Below are positions 36,230-44,702 of a stretch of 64,000 bases of DNA, piece after piece. How positions within the stretch are numbered: position 1 is the stretch's first letter; every line of letters begins with the position of its first letter. The stretch is from Rhizobium sophoriradicis (GTDB lineage Bacteria > Pseudomonadota > Alphaproteobacteria > Rhizobiales > Rhizobiaceae). The notes beneath the pieces are model-generated. The model did not search any database. It saw only the letters and a program-made list of their open reading frames with translations, and was not told where the DNA came from. The DNA is taken from assembly GCF_003939025.1 (NCBI RefSeq), contig NZ_RQIH01000007.1, positions 62,001 to 126,000 of the forward strand, written 5' to 3'. Made by a program: the position numbers and the translations under genes.

Positions 36230-36769
36230 CTATTGCAGCGGCTTTTCGTATTTCGTGTCGATGCTGATCTGGCCGGTGAGGGCGGCGATCCGCTTGATCA
36301 GCTCGGAAACGCCCTGAAGGGACAGCAGTGCGAAGCCTGCGACCAGGATCAGCTTGACGGGCCAGCGGATCAGTCCGCCGGCGTTGCCCGATATTTCCCC
36401 CTGCGTGTAAGACAGCGCGAAGAATGGCCAGCAGAGCCAGGTGAGGAAGATGCAGACGGGGATGAGGAACAGGATGAGGCCGACGATGTCGATCCAGATC
36501 TTCGCCTTGTCTGACACGGCGCCGTAGATCAGGTCGACGCGGACATGCTCATTGTTGCGCAGCGCATGCGAGGCGCCGAGCATGACGACGAAGGCGAAGA
36601 GATACCACTGGATTTCCAGCCAGCCGTTCGAACTGTAGTTGAAGGCATAACGTACGATGGCATTTCCGGCGCTGATCAGACAACAGAACAGCACCATATA
36701 TTCGGAAAGTTTGCCCATGATCCGGCTGAGCGAATCGATCAGCCGGCTTGCCGCCAGAAGTCCCGACAT
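36230..36769 (-). CDS. dctQ: TRAP transporter small permease (DctQ type)
   Basis: A 179-residue membrane protein with four predicted helices, the small subunit that joins the receptor to DctM. The motif NNEHVRVDLIYG after the second helix and the final KLILVAGFALLSLQG match the family. ATG at 36769 has GGGAAA upstream. It is cotranscribed with dctM (18-bp gap). The receptor gene takP is convergent at the other end of the block. Confidence 0.9.
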   Translation of the reverse strand: MSGLLAASRLIDSLSRIMGKLSEYMVLFCCLISAGNAIVRYAFNYSSNGWLEIQWYLFAFVVMLGASHALRNNEHVRVDLIYGAVSDKAKIWIDIVGLILFLIPVCIFLTWLCWPFFALSYTQGEISGNAGGLIRWPVKLILVAGFALLSLQGVSELIKRIAALTGQISIDTKYEKPLQ

Positions 36770-37162
36770 TCGTTTCCCTTATTCTTGTCCTGCCGTTATT
36801 TCGGCAGCTTTCCCTCTTTGAAGTCGGTGTAGACTACGGCCTTTGGAATTGGAAGGATAAATGCCGTGCATAGGCGCATAGTCGTACAGCGCTGCCCTCG
36901 TCCGCGCGCGCGCGGGGCTCGGGTTTTTCCGAAAACGATTCCGATTTTCGGCATCAAGATGGCCGGTCCGCATGATCGGCACATTTTCTGACAACCTAGG
37001 CGTGGATGATTTTTTCAAAAAACTCGCGATAAGGCTGCAATATCACCCCGTGGCTGTGATGCTCATCCTGGGGTTTTAGAAAATTTGCCCAAATGTTTGA
37101 TTCGATTGAAATCAATTTTTAAAGGGTTGCCACTAGAATTCCCGCGCACAGGGAAAGTGTGG
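36770..37162. other. Intergenic region between dctQ and an EAL gene
   Basis: This 393-bp divergent region holds no credible gene. It contains an alternating CG tract around 36903-36914 and an inverted repeat CCGAAAA/TTTTCGG at 36929-36935 and 36945-36951, which may be part of a rhizobial intergenic repeat. Promoters for both flanking genes should lie here, but no clear -35/-10 pair was found. Confidence 0.5.
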
Positions 37163-39466
37163 ATGAAGCCAGATAGCCCGAACAGGGTCCCTTTAGATGT
37201 GTATCTGTCGTTTGTGAGTTCCCTTTCCGGGAACCGCATGACGCTTCTTGCTGGCGTAATCGTCCATGTGGCGACATGCCTTGCCGTCGCCGCCAAGACA
37301 CAGTCTTCCGTCTACATTCTCCTCTCAGCCGCCTTCCTTCTGGTCTTCAACGTGCGCATGGCCATCTTCCGGCAGTTTGACCGCGTCGACAAGGAGAGGC
37401 TGTCGCACGCCGGAATCGAGCGTTGGGAGCGGATTCTGGTTGCCGGTGCTGCCTGCACCACAGCATTGCTCGGCATCGCCAGCGGCTACGCGATCTTCGT
37501 CGTACGCGATTCCTTTGCCGAGCTTGCCTGCATTGCCGTCACTATGGCAACCATGGTTTCGGTCGTCGGCCGCAACTACGGTTCGCGCCTCGCGGTCGAC
37601 CTTCAGACGTTCTCCTGTTGCCTGCCGATGATAATCTGCAGCCTGTTGGCGCTGGATTTCTACCGCGGTCTACTGTCGATCTTCCTTATTCCCTTCTGGC
37701 TGACGACGCGGGCAATGGCGAATGGCGTGCGCGATTTCCTATACGAGAACGTGATTGCGCGTCGGGAAATCACCATGATCGCCGACCGTTTCGATACGGC
37801 GCTCAACAACATGCCGCACGGCTTGGTCATGGTGGATATGGAAAACCGCATTCAGGTCGTCAACCGCAAGGCCTGCGAGCTTTTGAAGATCGGTGCGCCG
37901 GAGCGGCTGAAGGACCGCGATCTCGGCGCCGTGCTGCGTTATGGCGCGCGTTACAGCTTTATGGATGCCTCGCAGCCGGAGCTCATCCTGCGCCAGCTCA
38001 CCCAGGTCGCCGACGGCAACCTGTCACGTACGCTCATTCATTTCCCTGAGAACCTGTCGCTCGAATTCTCCGCCAGCCGCAGGGCCGACGGCGGCGCCGT
38101 TCTGATCTTCGAAGACGTGTCGAGCCGGGTGAAGGCGGAGCAGAAGATCATGCACATGGTCCGCTTCGATGCGCTGACCGGTCTGCCGAACCGCGAATAT
38201 TTCGGGCAGCTGGTCCAGGAATATCTCGCCAGGCACCCGCGCAAATCAGGACCGCTCGGCTTCATGGTTCTCGATATCGACGAGTTCAAACATGTCAACG
38301 ACATGCGTGGTCACGTCACCGGCGACCATCTGCTTTGCGCCATCGCCGCCCGTATCAAGCAGGCTTGCGGCAATGCCATCCTCGGCCGGTTGATGGGCGA
38401 TCAGTTCATCCTGTTCTTCCCGCATGCGAAGGAGCCCACATCGCTCGAGCTCTCGATTCGCCGCGTGCACGCCGCGATCCAGGGCCATTACGAGGTCGAC
38501 GAGCTGACCTTCCTCGTGTCGCTCAGCGCCGGCTACGCGGTCCTCGAAAGTTCGGCCTTTGCAATGGACGAGTGGAGCGTCAAGGCGGATCTTGCCCTGT
38601 TCGAAAGCAAGTCCCGCCTCAAGGGCGGCATTTCAGGATTCGAGCGGGAGATGGACGGGCGCTATATCGAGCAGCAAAAGCTGAAGGCTGACCTGCGCGA
38701 AGCGGTTTCGGCACAGGCGCTGCACCTCGTCTTCCAGCCGATGTTCCGGGCCGATGGCGCACGGATCGAATGCGCCGAAGCGCTGGCCCGCTGGGTGCAT
38801 CCGGAGAAGGGCTCGATTCCGCCCGACGTATTCATCCGGCTTGCCGAAGAGATGGGCATTATCTCCGACATCACCCGTTTCGTCCTGTTCAAGGCCTGCA
38901 GCGAGTGCATGAGCTGGCCGGACCATATCGCCGTCTCGGTCAACCTCTCGGCGCGTGACTTGCGTGATGCCGATATTCTCTCGGTTGTCGCCGATGCGCT
39001 TGCTCATTCCGGTCTCGATGCGGCGCGGCTGCATCTCGAAGTCACCGAAAGCTGCCTGATCGACGAGCCGCAGGCCGTGCGCGCCATCCTGGCGGAACTG
39101 AGGGCCCGCGGCATCACCATCGCCATCGACGATTTCGGCACCGGTTTCTCCAGCCTCAGCTATCTCGACACGTTGCCGCTCGATATCGTCAAGATCGACC
39201 GTTCCTTCGTGCGCAACATCGTCGAGGATACCCGCCGTCTCAAGCTGTTGCGCGGCACAGTCCATCTCGCCCGCGAACTCGGCCTGAAGATCGTCATCGA
39301 GGGCGTCGAGACCGAGGAGCAGCTCGCGTTGCTCAACAAGCACCGCAGCACCGATCTGGTGCAGGGCTATGTTTTCTCGCAGCCGGTGCCCTCCCAAAAC
39401 ATCCCGCTGCTGCAGCAGGGCATCGGCCGCCGCCCTGTGCAACGTCGCCGCAATAAGGTCGCCTGA
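37163..39466 (+). CDS. Membrane PAS-GGDEF(degenerate)-EAL cyclic-di-GMP phosphodiesterase candidate
   Basis: A 767-residue protein with a membrane N-terminus (about five hydrophobic segments, residues 20-200), a PAS-like sensor (about 225-340, NNMPHGLVMVDMENRIQVV), a GGDEF-like domain and an EAL domain. In place of GGDEF the protein has MGDQF at residues 411-415 (RLMGDQFILFF), so cyclase activity is unlikely. The EAL motif is intact at 539-541, as are DDFGTGFSS and IEGVETEEQ, so it probably degrades cyclic-di-GMP. ATG at 37163 has AGGGAAA about 7 nt before it. A FeeM-like gene follows 145 bp downstream. Confidence 0.9.
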   Translation: MKPDSPNRVPLDVYLSFVSSLSGNRMTLLAGVIVHVATCLAVAAKTQSSVYILLSAAFLLVFNVRMAIFRQFDRVDKERLSHAGIERWERILVAGAACTTALLGIASGYAIFVVRDSFAELACIAVTMATMVSVVGRNYGSRLAVDLQTFSCCLPMIICSLLALDFYRGLLSIFLIPFWLTTRAMANGVRDFLYENVIARREITMIADRFDTALNNMPHGLVMVDMENRIQVVNRKACELLKIGAPERLKDRDLGAVLRYGARYSFMDASQPELILRQLTQVADGNLSRTLIHFPENLSLEFSASRRADGGAVLIFEDVSSRVKAEQKIMHMVRFDALTGLPNREYFGQLVQEYLARHPRKSGPLGFMVLDIDEFKHVNDMRGHVTGDHLLCAIAARIKQACGNAILGRLMGDQFILFFPHAKEPTSLELSIRRVHAAIQGHYEVDELTFLVSLSAGYAVLESSAFAMDEWSVKADLALFESKSRLKGGISGFEREMDGRYIEQQKLKADLREAVSAQALHLVFQPMFRADGARIECAEALARWVHPEKGSIPPDVFIRLAEEMGIISDITRFVLFKACSECMSWPDHIAVSVNLSARDLRDADILSVVADALAHSGLDAARLHLEVTESCLIDEPQAVRAILAELRARGITIAIDDFGTGFSSLSYLDTLPLDIVKIDRSFVRNIVEDTRRLKLLRGTVHLARELGLKIVIEGVETEEQLALLNKHRSTDLVQGYVFSQPVPSQNIPLLQQGIGRRPVQRRRNKVA

Positions 39467-39481
39467 GCGCTCTGTGAGCGC
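39467..39481 (+). terminator. Weak hairpin after the EAL gene
   Basis: GCGCTC at 39467-39472 pairs with GAGCGC at 39476-39481 around a 3-nt loop, directly after the stop codon. The bases after it are not T-rich, so termination is uncertain. Confidence 0.3.
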
Positions 39482-39610
39482 CAATTCTACCACTGACAAT
39501 CCCCCGCACCGTTAACCTTAATAGTTTATTTACCGCCCGAATTATCGGATTTCCTTGCCTAAATTTCACCGGCGTATGATTAATGATCCGTTAACGAGCG
39601 GATCGAGAGA

Positions 39611-40363
39611 ATGTCAGAGACACTGTTCAAGCGTAATGATTTCAGCACGAAAATTTTGGATATTTTGGATCATGTCGAATATCGCCGCGTCGAAAGCAGC
39701 GAAGACATGGAACAGGTGGAACGCCTGCGTTACAAGGCTTACAAGGCCCATGACGTCCTGGCGCTCGCTCCGAAAGGGCTCCTTGATGACAGCGATTTCG
39801 ACAGCCACGCCTATATTTTCGGGTTGTACTATTATGGTGAGCTGATCAGCACGATCCGAGTTCATTATGTGACACCCGAGCATCGTCTCAGCCAGTCCGG
39901 TGGCGCTTTTCCTGAGGCGATGGACGAACTCCTGGACGCCGGGCTGACGTTGATTGATCCGGCGCGTTTCGCAGCTGACCCGGAACTCACCGCGGATCTG
40001 CCCTGGGTTCCCTACCTGACGCTGAGACCCACCATCGTTGCGGCAGCTTATTTCCGCGCAGACCGCGTGCTTCAGTTTGTTCGACCGCCGCATGCGGCTT
40101 TCTATAAGCGGGTCTTCTATGCCGACACGATCGTCCCCGGCCGACTGGCGAAGAATTACGGGATCGACATGACGCTGATGGCGACGAATGTGGTCGAGGT
40201 CGGGCGCAAGCTGTTGACGCGCTATCCCTTCTTCATCTCCAGCGCCAGCGAGCAGCGCATGATGTTCTCGCGCAATCCCAACGACACGTTGCCGCCGCTC
40301 ACCATTATTCCGACGGCGCGTTTCGTGCCGCCGGGTGAACTCGGCACTGACCTGCCGCTCTGA
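39611..40363 (+). CDS. GNAT-fold acyl synthase candidate (FeeM/LuxI-like)
   Basis: A 250-residue protein of the GNAT-like fold. The arrangement RLRYKAYKAHD at about residues 39-49, then a strand SHAYIFGLYYYGELISTIRVHYV, resembles the start of LuxI-type autoinducer synthases and of FeeM N-acyl amino-acid synthases, and LMATNVVEVGRKLLTRYPF follows later. Such enzymes take acyl chains from acyl carrier protein and join them to an amino acid or homoserine. No regulator of LuxR type is adjacent. ATG at 39611 follows GATCGAGAGA. The family call is from memory of motifs and general annotation, not an alignment. Confidence 0.6.
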   Translation: MSETLFKRNDFSTKILDILDHVEYRRVESSEDMEQVERLRYKAYKAHDVLALAPKGLLDDSDFDSHAYIFGLYYYGELISTIRVHYVTPEHRLSQSGGAFPEAMDELLDAGLTLIDPARFAADPELTADLPWVPYLTLRPTIVAAAYFRADRVLQFVRPPHAAFYKRVFYADTIVPGRLAKNYGIDMTLMATNVVEVGRKLLTRYPFFISSASEQRMMFSRNPNDTLPPLTIIPTARFVPPGELGTDLPL

Positions 40364-40588
40364 TTTCTCCTGCCGCCGGACGGGGCGACATAGGGGCGAT
40401 GACAAGATCCGCAGCCGATGTCCCGCCATGCTCTTCCTCCATGGGAGATGGGTGGTTTGGAACTGTGGCTGCGGCATTCTCATGCATTGCGCTTTCGCCT
40501 GTCATTGTGTAATTCCTGCAAGCAGGATTTCCCTCGGTCTAAGCGGGGGAATCAGGCAGCGCAGAGGCATTTCAGGGAGACGATATTA

Positions 40589-40813
40589 ATGGCCGAACAT
40601 CATACCGGACCGGTCGAGACCGGCGCGCCGATGGATTACAGGGAACATGAAAAAACCTACGACATGTTCATCGCGGCCACGAAGTACGGCTCGATGCTTC
40701 TGATCGTCCTCCTGCTTGCGATGACTGCCGGTTTCTTCGGCGGCGCCGGCCTTCTCGGCGGTCTCTTCGTCTTCATCATTCTTCTCGCTGCCGGCATCTT
40801 CCTGGTCCGCTGA
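40589..40813 (+). CDS. aa3-type cytochrome c oxidase subunit IV
   Basis: A 74-residue membrane protein with a hydrophilic N-terminus containing MDYREHEKTYDMFI and a hydrophobic C-terminal half (one or two helices). It matches the bacterial aa3 oxidase subunit IV family, small accessory subunits of the cytochrome c oxidase in alphaproteobacteria, often encoded just before pntA as here. The ATG at 40589 has CAGGGAG about 9 nt upstream; a longer frame from 40418 is not supported. Confidence 0.86.
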   Translation: MAEHHTGPVETGAPMDYREHEKTYDMFIAATKYGSMLLIVLLLAMTAGFFGGAGLLGGLFVFIILLAAGIFLVR

Positions 40814-41019
40814 TTGCGGTAAGGGGAGGAGGGGGCTTTTCCGCAGCTTTGTGACTGAGGCGCGTCGCGATCGTTCAGATTCGCTCCTCGCGCTTCAGGT
40901 CTTTATTTTCTCGCACGTCGTTATCGCAGAACCGCCGTACAGTTTTGCGCGACATGCTTAGGTGCTTGGCCTGCGCAGGCGCGCCTGCGGCGGTCTGGCT
41001 GACCCGGAGGAGGGGGCAG

Positions 41020-42168
41020 TTGGGCAATATTATTTTCGTTGCAAGCGAAGTCACGGACGGGGAGACACGGGTCGCGGCTTCTGCCGAAACCGTGAAGAAA
41101 ATGAAGAGTTTCGGCTTCGATGTGGTCGTCGAAGCCGGTGCCGGGGCGGCGTCACGTATTCCGGACGGAGAGTTCGAGGCTGCCGGCGCCAGGATCGGCA
41201 GTCTGGTCGATGCCGCTTCGGCAGACGTGGTGCTGAAGGTGCGCCGCCCGAGCGCGTCGGAAATCGCAGGCTATAAGAGCGGCGCGGTTGTGATCGCCAT
41301 CATGGACCCCTATGGCAATGACGAGGCGATTGCGGCTCTCGCCAGCGCCGGGCTTTCGGCTTTTGCGATGGAGCTGATGCCCCGCATCACACGCGCCCAA
41401 TCGATGGACGTGCTGTCGTCCCAAGCCAATCTCGCCGGTTACCAGGCCGTCATCGAAGCGGCGGCGGTTTATGACCGCGCCATGCCGATGATGATGACGG
41501 CCGCCGGCACCGTGCCGGCCGCCAAGGTCTTCGTCATGGGTGCCGGCGTCGCCGGCCTCCAGGCGATCGCCACCGCGCGCCGTCTCGGCGCGGCGGTTTC
41601 GGCCACCGACGTGCGCCCGGCCGCCAAGGAACAGGTCGCATCGCTCGGCGCCAAGTTCATCGCCGTCGAGGACGAGGAGTTCAAGGCGGCGGAAACGGCC
41701 GGCGGCTATGCCAAGGAAATGTCGGCCGACTATCAGGGCAAGCAGGCCGCACTCGTGGCCGAACATATCACCAAGCAGGATATCGTCATCACCACGGCGC
41801 TGATCCCTGGTCGCGCTGCGCCGCGTCTCGTCTCACGCGCCATGCTCGCCTCGATGAAGCCGGGTGCGGTCGCCGTCGACCTTGCCGTCGAGCGCGGCGG
41901 CAATATCGAGGGCGTCGTTGCCGGTGAAATCGCCGATGTCGAAGGCGTGAGCGTGATCGGTTTCGCCAACATGCCGGGCCGGGTTGCGGCCAGCGCCTCG
42001 GCGCTCTACGCCAAAAACCTCGTCACCTTCCTCGAGACCATGGTCAACAAGGAAACCGGGAGCGTGGTCGTCAATGTCGACGACGAACTCGTCAAGGCGA
42101 CGATGCTGACCTATGCCGGCGACGTAGTTCATCCCGCCTTCGGCGGCGCGAAGAAGGGGGACATGTGA
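41020..42168 (+). CDS. pntAA: NAD(P) transhydrogenase subunit alpha, soluble part
   Basis: The 382-residue NAD(H)-binding domain-I subunit of proton-translocating transhydrogenase, which drives NADP reduction by NADH. Visible motifs are [24 protein letters not shown] (Rossmann loop), [18 protein letters not shown] and [12 protein letters not shown]. The start is TTG at 41020: GGAGGAGG ends 6 nt before it, and this gives the usual N-terminus [11 protein letters not shown]. The longer frame from 40945 is not homologous. The stop overlaps the pntAB ATG as TGATG. Confidence 0.95.
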   Translation: MGNIIFVASEVTDGETRVAASAETVKKMKSFGFDVVVEAGAGAASRIPDGEFEAAGARIGSLVDAASADVVLKVRRPSASEIAGYKSGAVVIAIMDPYGNDEAIAALASAGLSAFAMELMPRITRAQSMDVLSSQANLAGYQAVIEAAAVYDRAMPMMMTAAGTVPAAKVFVMGAGVAGLQAIATARRLGAAVSATDVRPAAKEQVASLGAKFIAVEDEEFKAAETAGGYAKEMSADYQGKQAALVAEHITKQDIVITTALIPGRAAPRLVSRAMLASMKPGAVAVDLAVERGGNIEGVVAGEIADVEGVSVIGFANMPGRVAASASALYAKNLVTFLETMVNKETGSVVVNVDDELVKATMLTYAGDVVHPAFGGAKKGDM

Positions 42169-42566
42169 TGGCCAGTGAAGCAATGGACAGAGCGCTTGAA
42201 CAGCTCGACCAGGCGGTGACGGCCGTCGTTACGGCGGCGGCCCAGGCGCCGGAGGCGGCAAGTGCCGCGACCGGTGGGGCGATCGATCCCTTCGTCTTTC
42301 AATTCGCGATCTTCGTCTTGTCGATCTTCGTCGGTTATTATGTCGTGTGGTCGGTGACGCCGGCGCTGCATACGCCGCTGATGGCCGTCACCAATGCGAT
42401 CTCCTCGGTCATTGTGGTCGGCGCGCTTCTGGCGGTCGGCATCTCCACAAGCGGACTTGCGACTGGCTTCGGCTTCGTCGCGCTGGTGCTCGTCTCGGTC
42501 AATATCTTCGGCGGCTTCCTCGTCACGCAGCGAATGCTTGCGATGTACCGCAAGAAGGACCGGTGA
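42168..42566 (+). CDS. pntAB: NAD(P) transhydrogenase subunit alpha part 2, membrane
   Basis: A 132-residue membrane subunit with three to four helices (residues about 40-65, 70-90, 95-120). It is the first part of domain II in the three-subunit form of transhydrogenase found in alphaproteobacteria. ATG at 42168 overlaps the pntAA stop, and the pntB ATG is 7 bp after its stop. Confidence 0.93.
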   Translation: MASEAMDRALEQLDQAVTAVVTAAAQAPEAASAATGGAIDPFVFQFAIFVLSIFVGYYVVWSVTPALHTPLMAVTNAISSVIVVGALLAVGISTSGLATGFGFVALVLVSVNIFGGFLVTQRMLAMYRKKDR

Positions 42567-42573
42567 GGGACCG

Positions 42574-43968
42574 ATGACCAATGTTGCAGCCTTCTTCTAC
42601 CTCGTTTCCGGCGTTCTGTTCATCCTGGCGCTGCGCGGCCTGTCGCATCCGGCCACCAGCCGCAAAGGCAATCTCTACGGCATGGTCGGAATGGGGATCG
42701 CCATTCTGACGACGCTCGTGCTGGCGACGCCTAATTTCGGCGGCTTCGTGCTGATCATCCTCGGCCTTGCCATCGGCGGCAGCGTCGGCGCCTATGTCGC
42801 CCGCACCATCGCCATGACCTCGATGCCGCAGCTCGTCGCCGGCTTCCATTCGCTGGTCGGCCTTGCAGCCGTCCTGGTCGCCGCCTCGGCGCTCTATACG
42901 CCTGCTTCCTTCGGCATCGGCGAGATCGGCCATATCCACACCGAGGCGCGTATCGAGATGGCGCTCGGCGTGGCGATCGGAGCGCTCACCTTCACCGGCT
43001 CGATCATCGCCTTCCTGAAGCTCGACGGACGCATGTCCGGCAAACCGATCCTGCTGCCCTACCGGCATGTGATCAATGCGGCGCTGCTGGCGCTGATCAT
43101 TCTCTTCATCATCGGGCTTGCCGCCACCGAAAGCCATTTTGATTTCTGGGCCGTCGTGGCGCTGTCGCTGGCGCTCGGCGTTCTTTTGATCGTGCCGATC
43201 GGCGGCGCCGATATGCCCGTCGTCGTTTCGATGCTGAATTCCTATTCAGGCTGGGCCGCGGCCGGAATCGGCTTCACGCTCGGCAATCTGGCGCTGATCA
43301 TCACCGGCGCGCTCGTCGGCTCCTCCGGCGCGATCCTTTCCTACATCATGTGCAAGGGCATGAACCGCTCCTTCGTCTCCGTCATCCTCGGCGGTTTCGG
43401 CGGCGAGGCGGCCTCCGCCGGACCCGATACGTCGGACCGGACGGTCAAGCTCGGCTCGGCCGAGGATGCAGCCTATCTGATGGCTAACGCCTCGAAGGTG
43501 ATCATCGTGCCGGGTTATGGCATGGCGGTGGCCCAGGCCCAGCATGCGCTACGCGAACTCGCCGACAATCTTAAGAAGAACGGCGTCGAGGTGAAATATG
43601 CGATCCATCCGGTCGCGGGCCGCATGCCGGGCCATATGAACGTGCTGCTTGCCGAAGCCAATGTCCCCTATGACGAGGTCTTCGAGCTCGAGGACATCAA
43701 TTCGGAATTCGCTCAGGCCGACGTCGCCTATGTCATCGGCGCCAACGACGTCACCAATCCGGCCGCGCGCGACGACAAGACCTCGCCGATCTACGGCATG
43801 CCGATCCTCGACGTCGACCGGGCAAAGACCTGCCTTTTCGTCAAGCGCTCGCTCGGCTCCGGTTATGCCGGCATCGACAATACGCTGTTCTATAAGGACG
43901 GCACGATGATGCTGCTCGGCGATGCGAAGAAAATGACCGAGGATATCAACAAGGCGATTTCGCATTGA
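42574..43968 (+). CDS. pntB: NAD(P) transhydrogenase subunit beta
   Basis: A 464-residue subunit with about nine membrane helices followed by the NADP(H)-binding domain III. The membrane part includes GGSVGAYVARTIAMTSMPQLV, and domain III has VIIVPGYGMAVAQAQHALREL, HPVAGRMPGHMNVLLAEA, YVIGANDVTNPAA and the final SLGSGYAGIDN. All hallmarks of NADP binding are intact. ATG at 42574 has GTGAGGGA upstream. With pntAA and pntAB it forms a proton-pumping enzyme in the inner membrane. Confidence 0.96.
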   Translation: MTNVAAFFYLVSGVLFILALRGLSHPATSRKGNLYGMVGMGIAILTTLVLATPNFGGFVLIILGLAIGGSVGAYVARTIAMTSMPQLVAGFHSLVGLAAVLVAASALYTPASFGIGEIGHIHTEARIEMALGVAIGALTFTGSIIAFLKLDGRMSGKPILLPYRHVINAALLALIILFIIGLAATESHFDFWAVVALSLALGVLLIVPIGGADMPVVVSMLNSYSGWAAAGIGFTLGNLALIITGALVGSSGAILSYIMCKGMNRSFVSVILGGFGGEAASAGPDTSDRTVKLGSAEDAAYLMANASKVIIVPGYGMAVAQAQHALRELADNLKKNGVEVKYAIHPVAGRMPGHMNVLLAEANVPYDEVFELEDINSEFAQADVAYVIGANDVTNPAARDDKTSPIYGMPILDVDRAKTCLFVKRSLGSGYAGIDNTLFYKDGTMMLLGDAKKMTEDINKAISH

Positions 43969-43980
43969 TCGAGCGAGATG

Positions 43981-44001
43981 CAGCCGCCCATCGGGCGGCT
44001 G
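43981..44001. terminator. Hairpin between pntB and the DUF992 gene
   Basis: CAGCCGCCC at 43981-43989 pairs perfectly with GGGCGGCTG at 43993-44001 around a 3-nt loop. It lies between convergent genes. A T tail is poor on both sides, so its efficiency is uncertain. Confidence 0.5.
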
Positions 44002-44068
44002 TTCGATTCATGCCGGCCGGTCTGTGCCATGCCGGCTCGGTGTCGCCTTGCCGCAAGCAAGTCTTCCG

Positions 44069-44551
44069 TCATACCTCGCCCGGCACCAGCGTCATCTTCT
44101 CGACCCCGATCGCCAGGTTCAGTCCTTCCTGAGCCTGGACGTTCAATGGCTGCAGCATGAAGGCTTTGTTTGTGCCGCCGGCGATCACCTTGGCGCCGGC
44201 GCCTGCACCGATGCTCGCATCCGCCCCGACACCGTAGTACTCGCCGGCCAGGGCATACTGCGGCATATCCGTGCCGGTTTTCGCAAGCACCTGCCAGATC
44301 ATCACGCTCTTGCCGGTCTGGCCGATATCGAGGCCGAATTTCTCGATTTTGCCGGCGTAGACCGCCTTGGCGCCGCCGGATGCCGGCGTGTAGGTGCAGA
44401 TCAGGTTCTTCTGCGACGTGATGATCAGACCCTGGCCGCCATCCGATCCGCAGACCAGGCGGCCAAGCGTGACATAGCTTTCGGCGCCTGCCGGGCTTGC
44501 CCAGGCCGCGGCCGTCAGAGCCACGGCTGCGATCATGGTTTGCTTGAACAT
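44069..44551 (-). CDS. DUF992 exported protein
   Basis: A 160-residue periplasmic protein with a signal peptide (about 1-23, ending AGAES) and a repeated-strand domain of the DUF992 family: GRLVCGSDGGQGLIITSQ and YAGKIEKFGLDIG near the start, and QPLNVQAQEGLNLAIGV at the end. No function is established. AAGGAGA precedes the ATG at 44551. It faces pntB. Confidence 0.85.
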   Translation of the reverse strand: MFKQTMIAAVALTAAAWASPAGAESYVTLGRLVCGSDGGQGLIITSQKNLICTYTPASGGAKAVYAGKIEKFGLDIGQTGKSVMIWQVLAKTGTDMPQYALAGEYYGVGADASIGAGAGAKVIAGGTNKAFMLQPLNVQAQEGLNLAIGVEKMTLVPGEV

Positions 44552-44702
44552 GGTCTTTCTCCTTGGGAACGACCTGTTCGAAACGGGTGCCGGTGGCGAT
44601 TGTTCCGGGAGGCTGAAGCCCGCCGCATCAAACGTGATGCATGGGATGCGTTCTCGCGCTTTGATTTCCCCGGAAACGCTCAGCCCTTGCGGGCGACATG
44701 CG

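Noticed and set aside
34697..36514. 605-residue highly charged plus-strand frame
   Set aside because: Antisense of dctM and dctQ; its Asp/His/Glu-rich composition is the complement of membrane codons.
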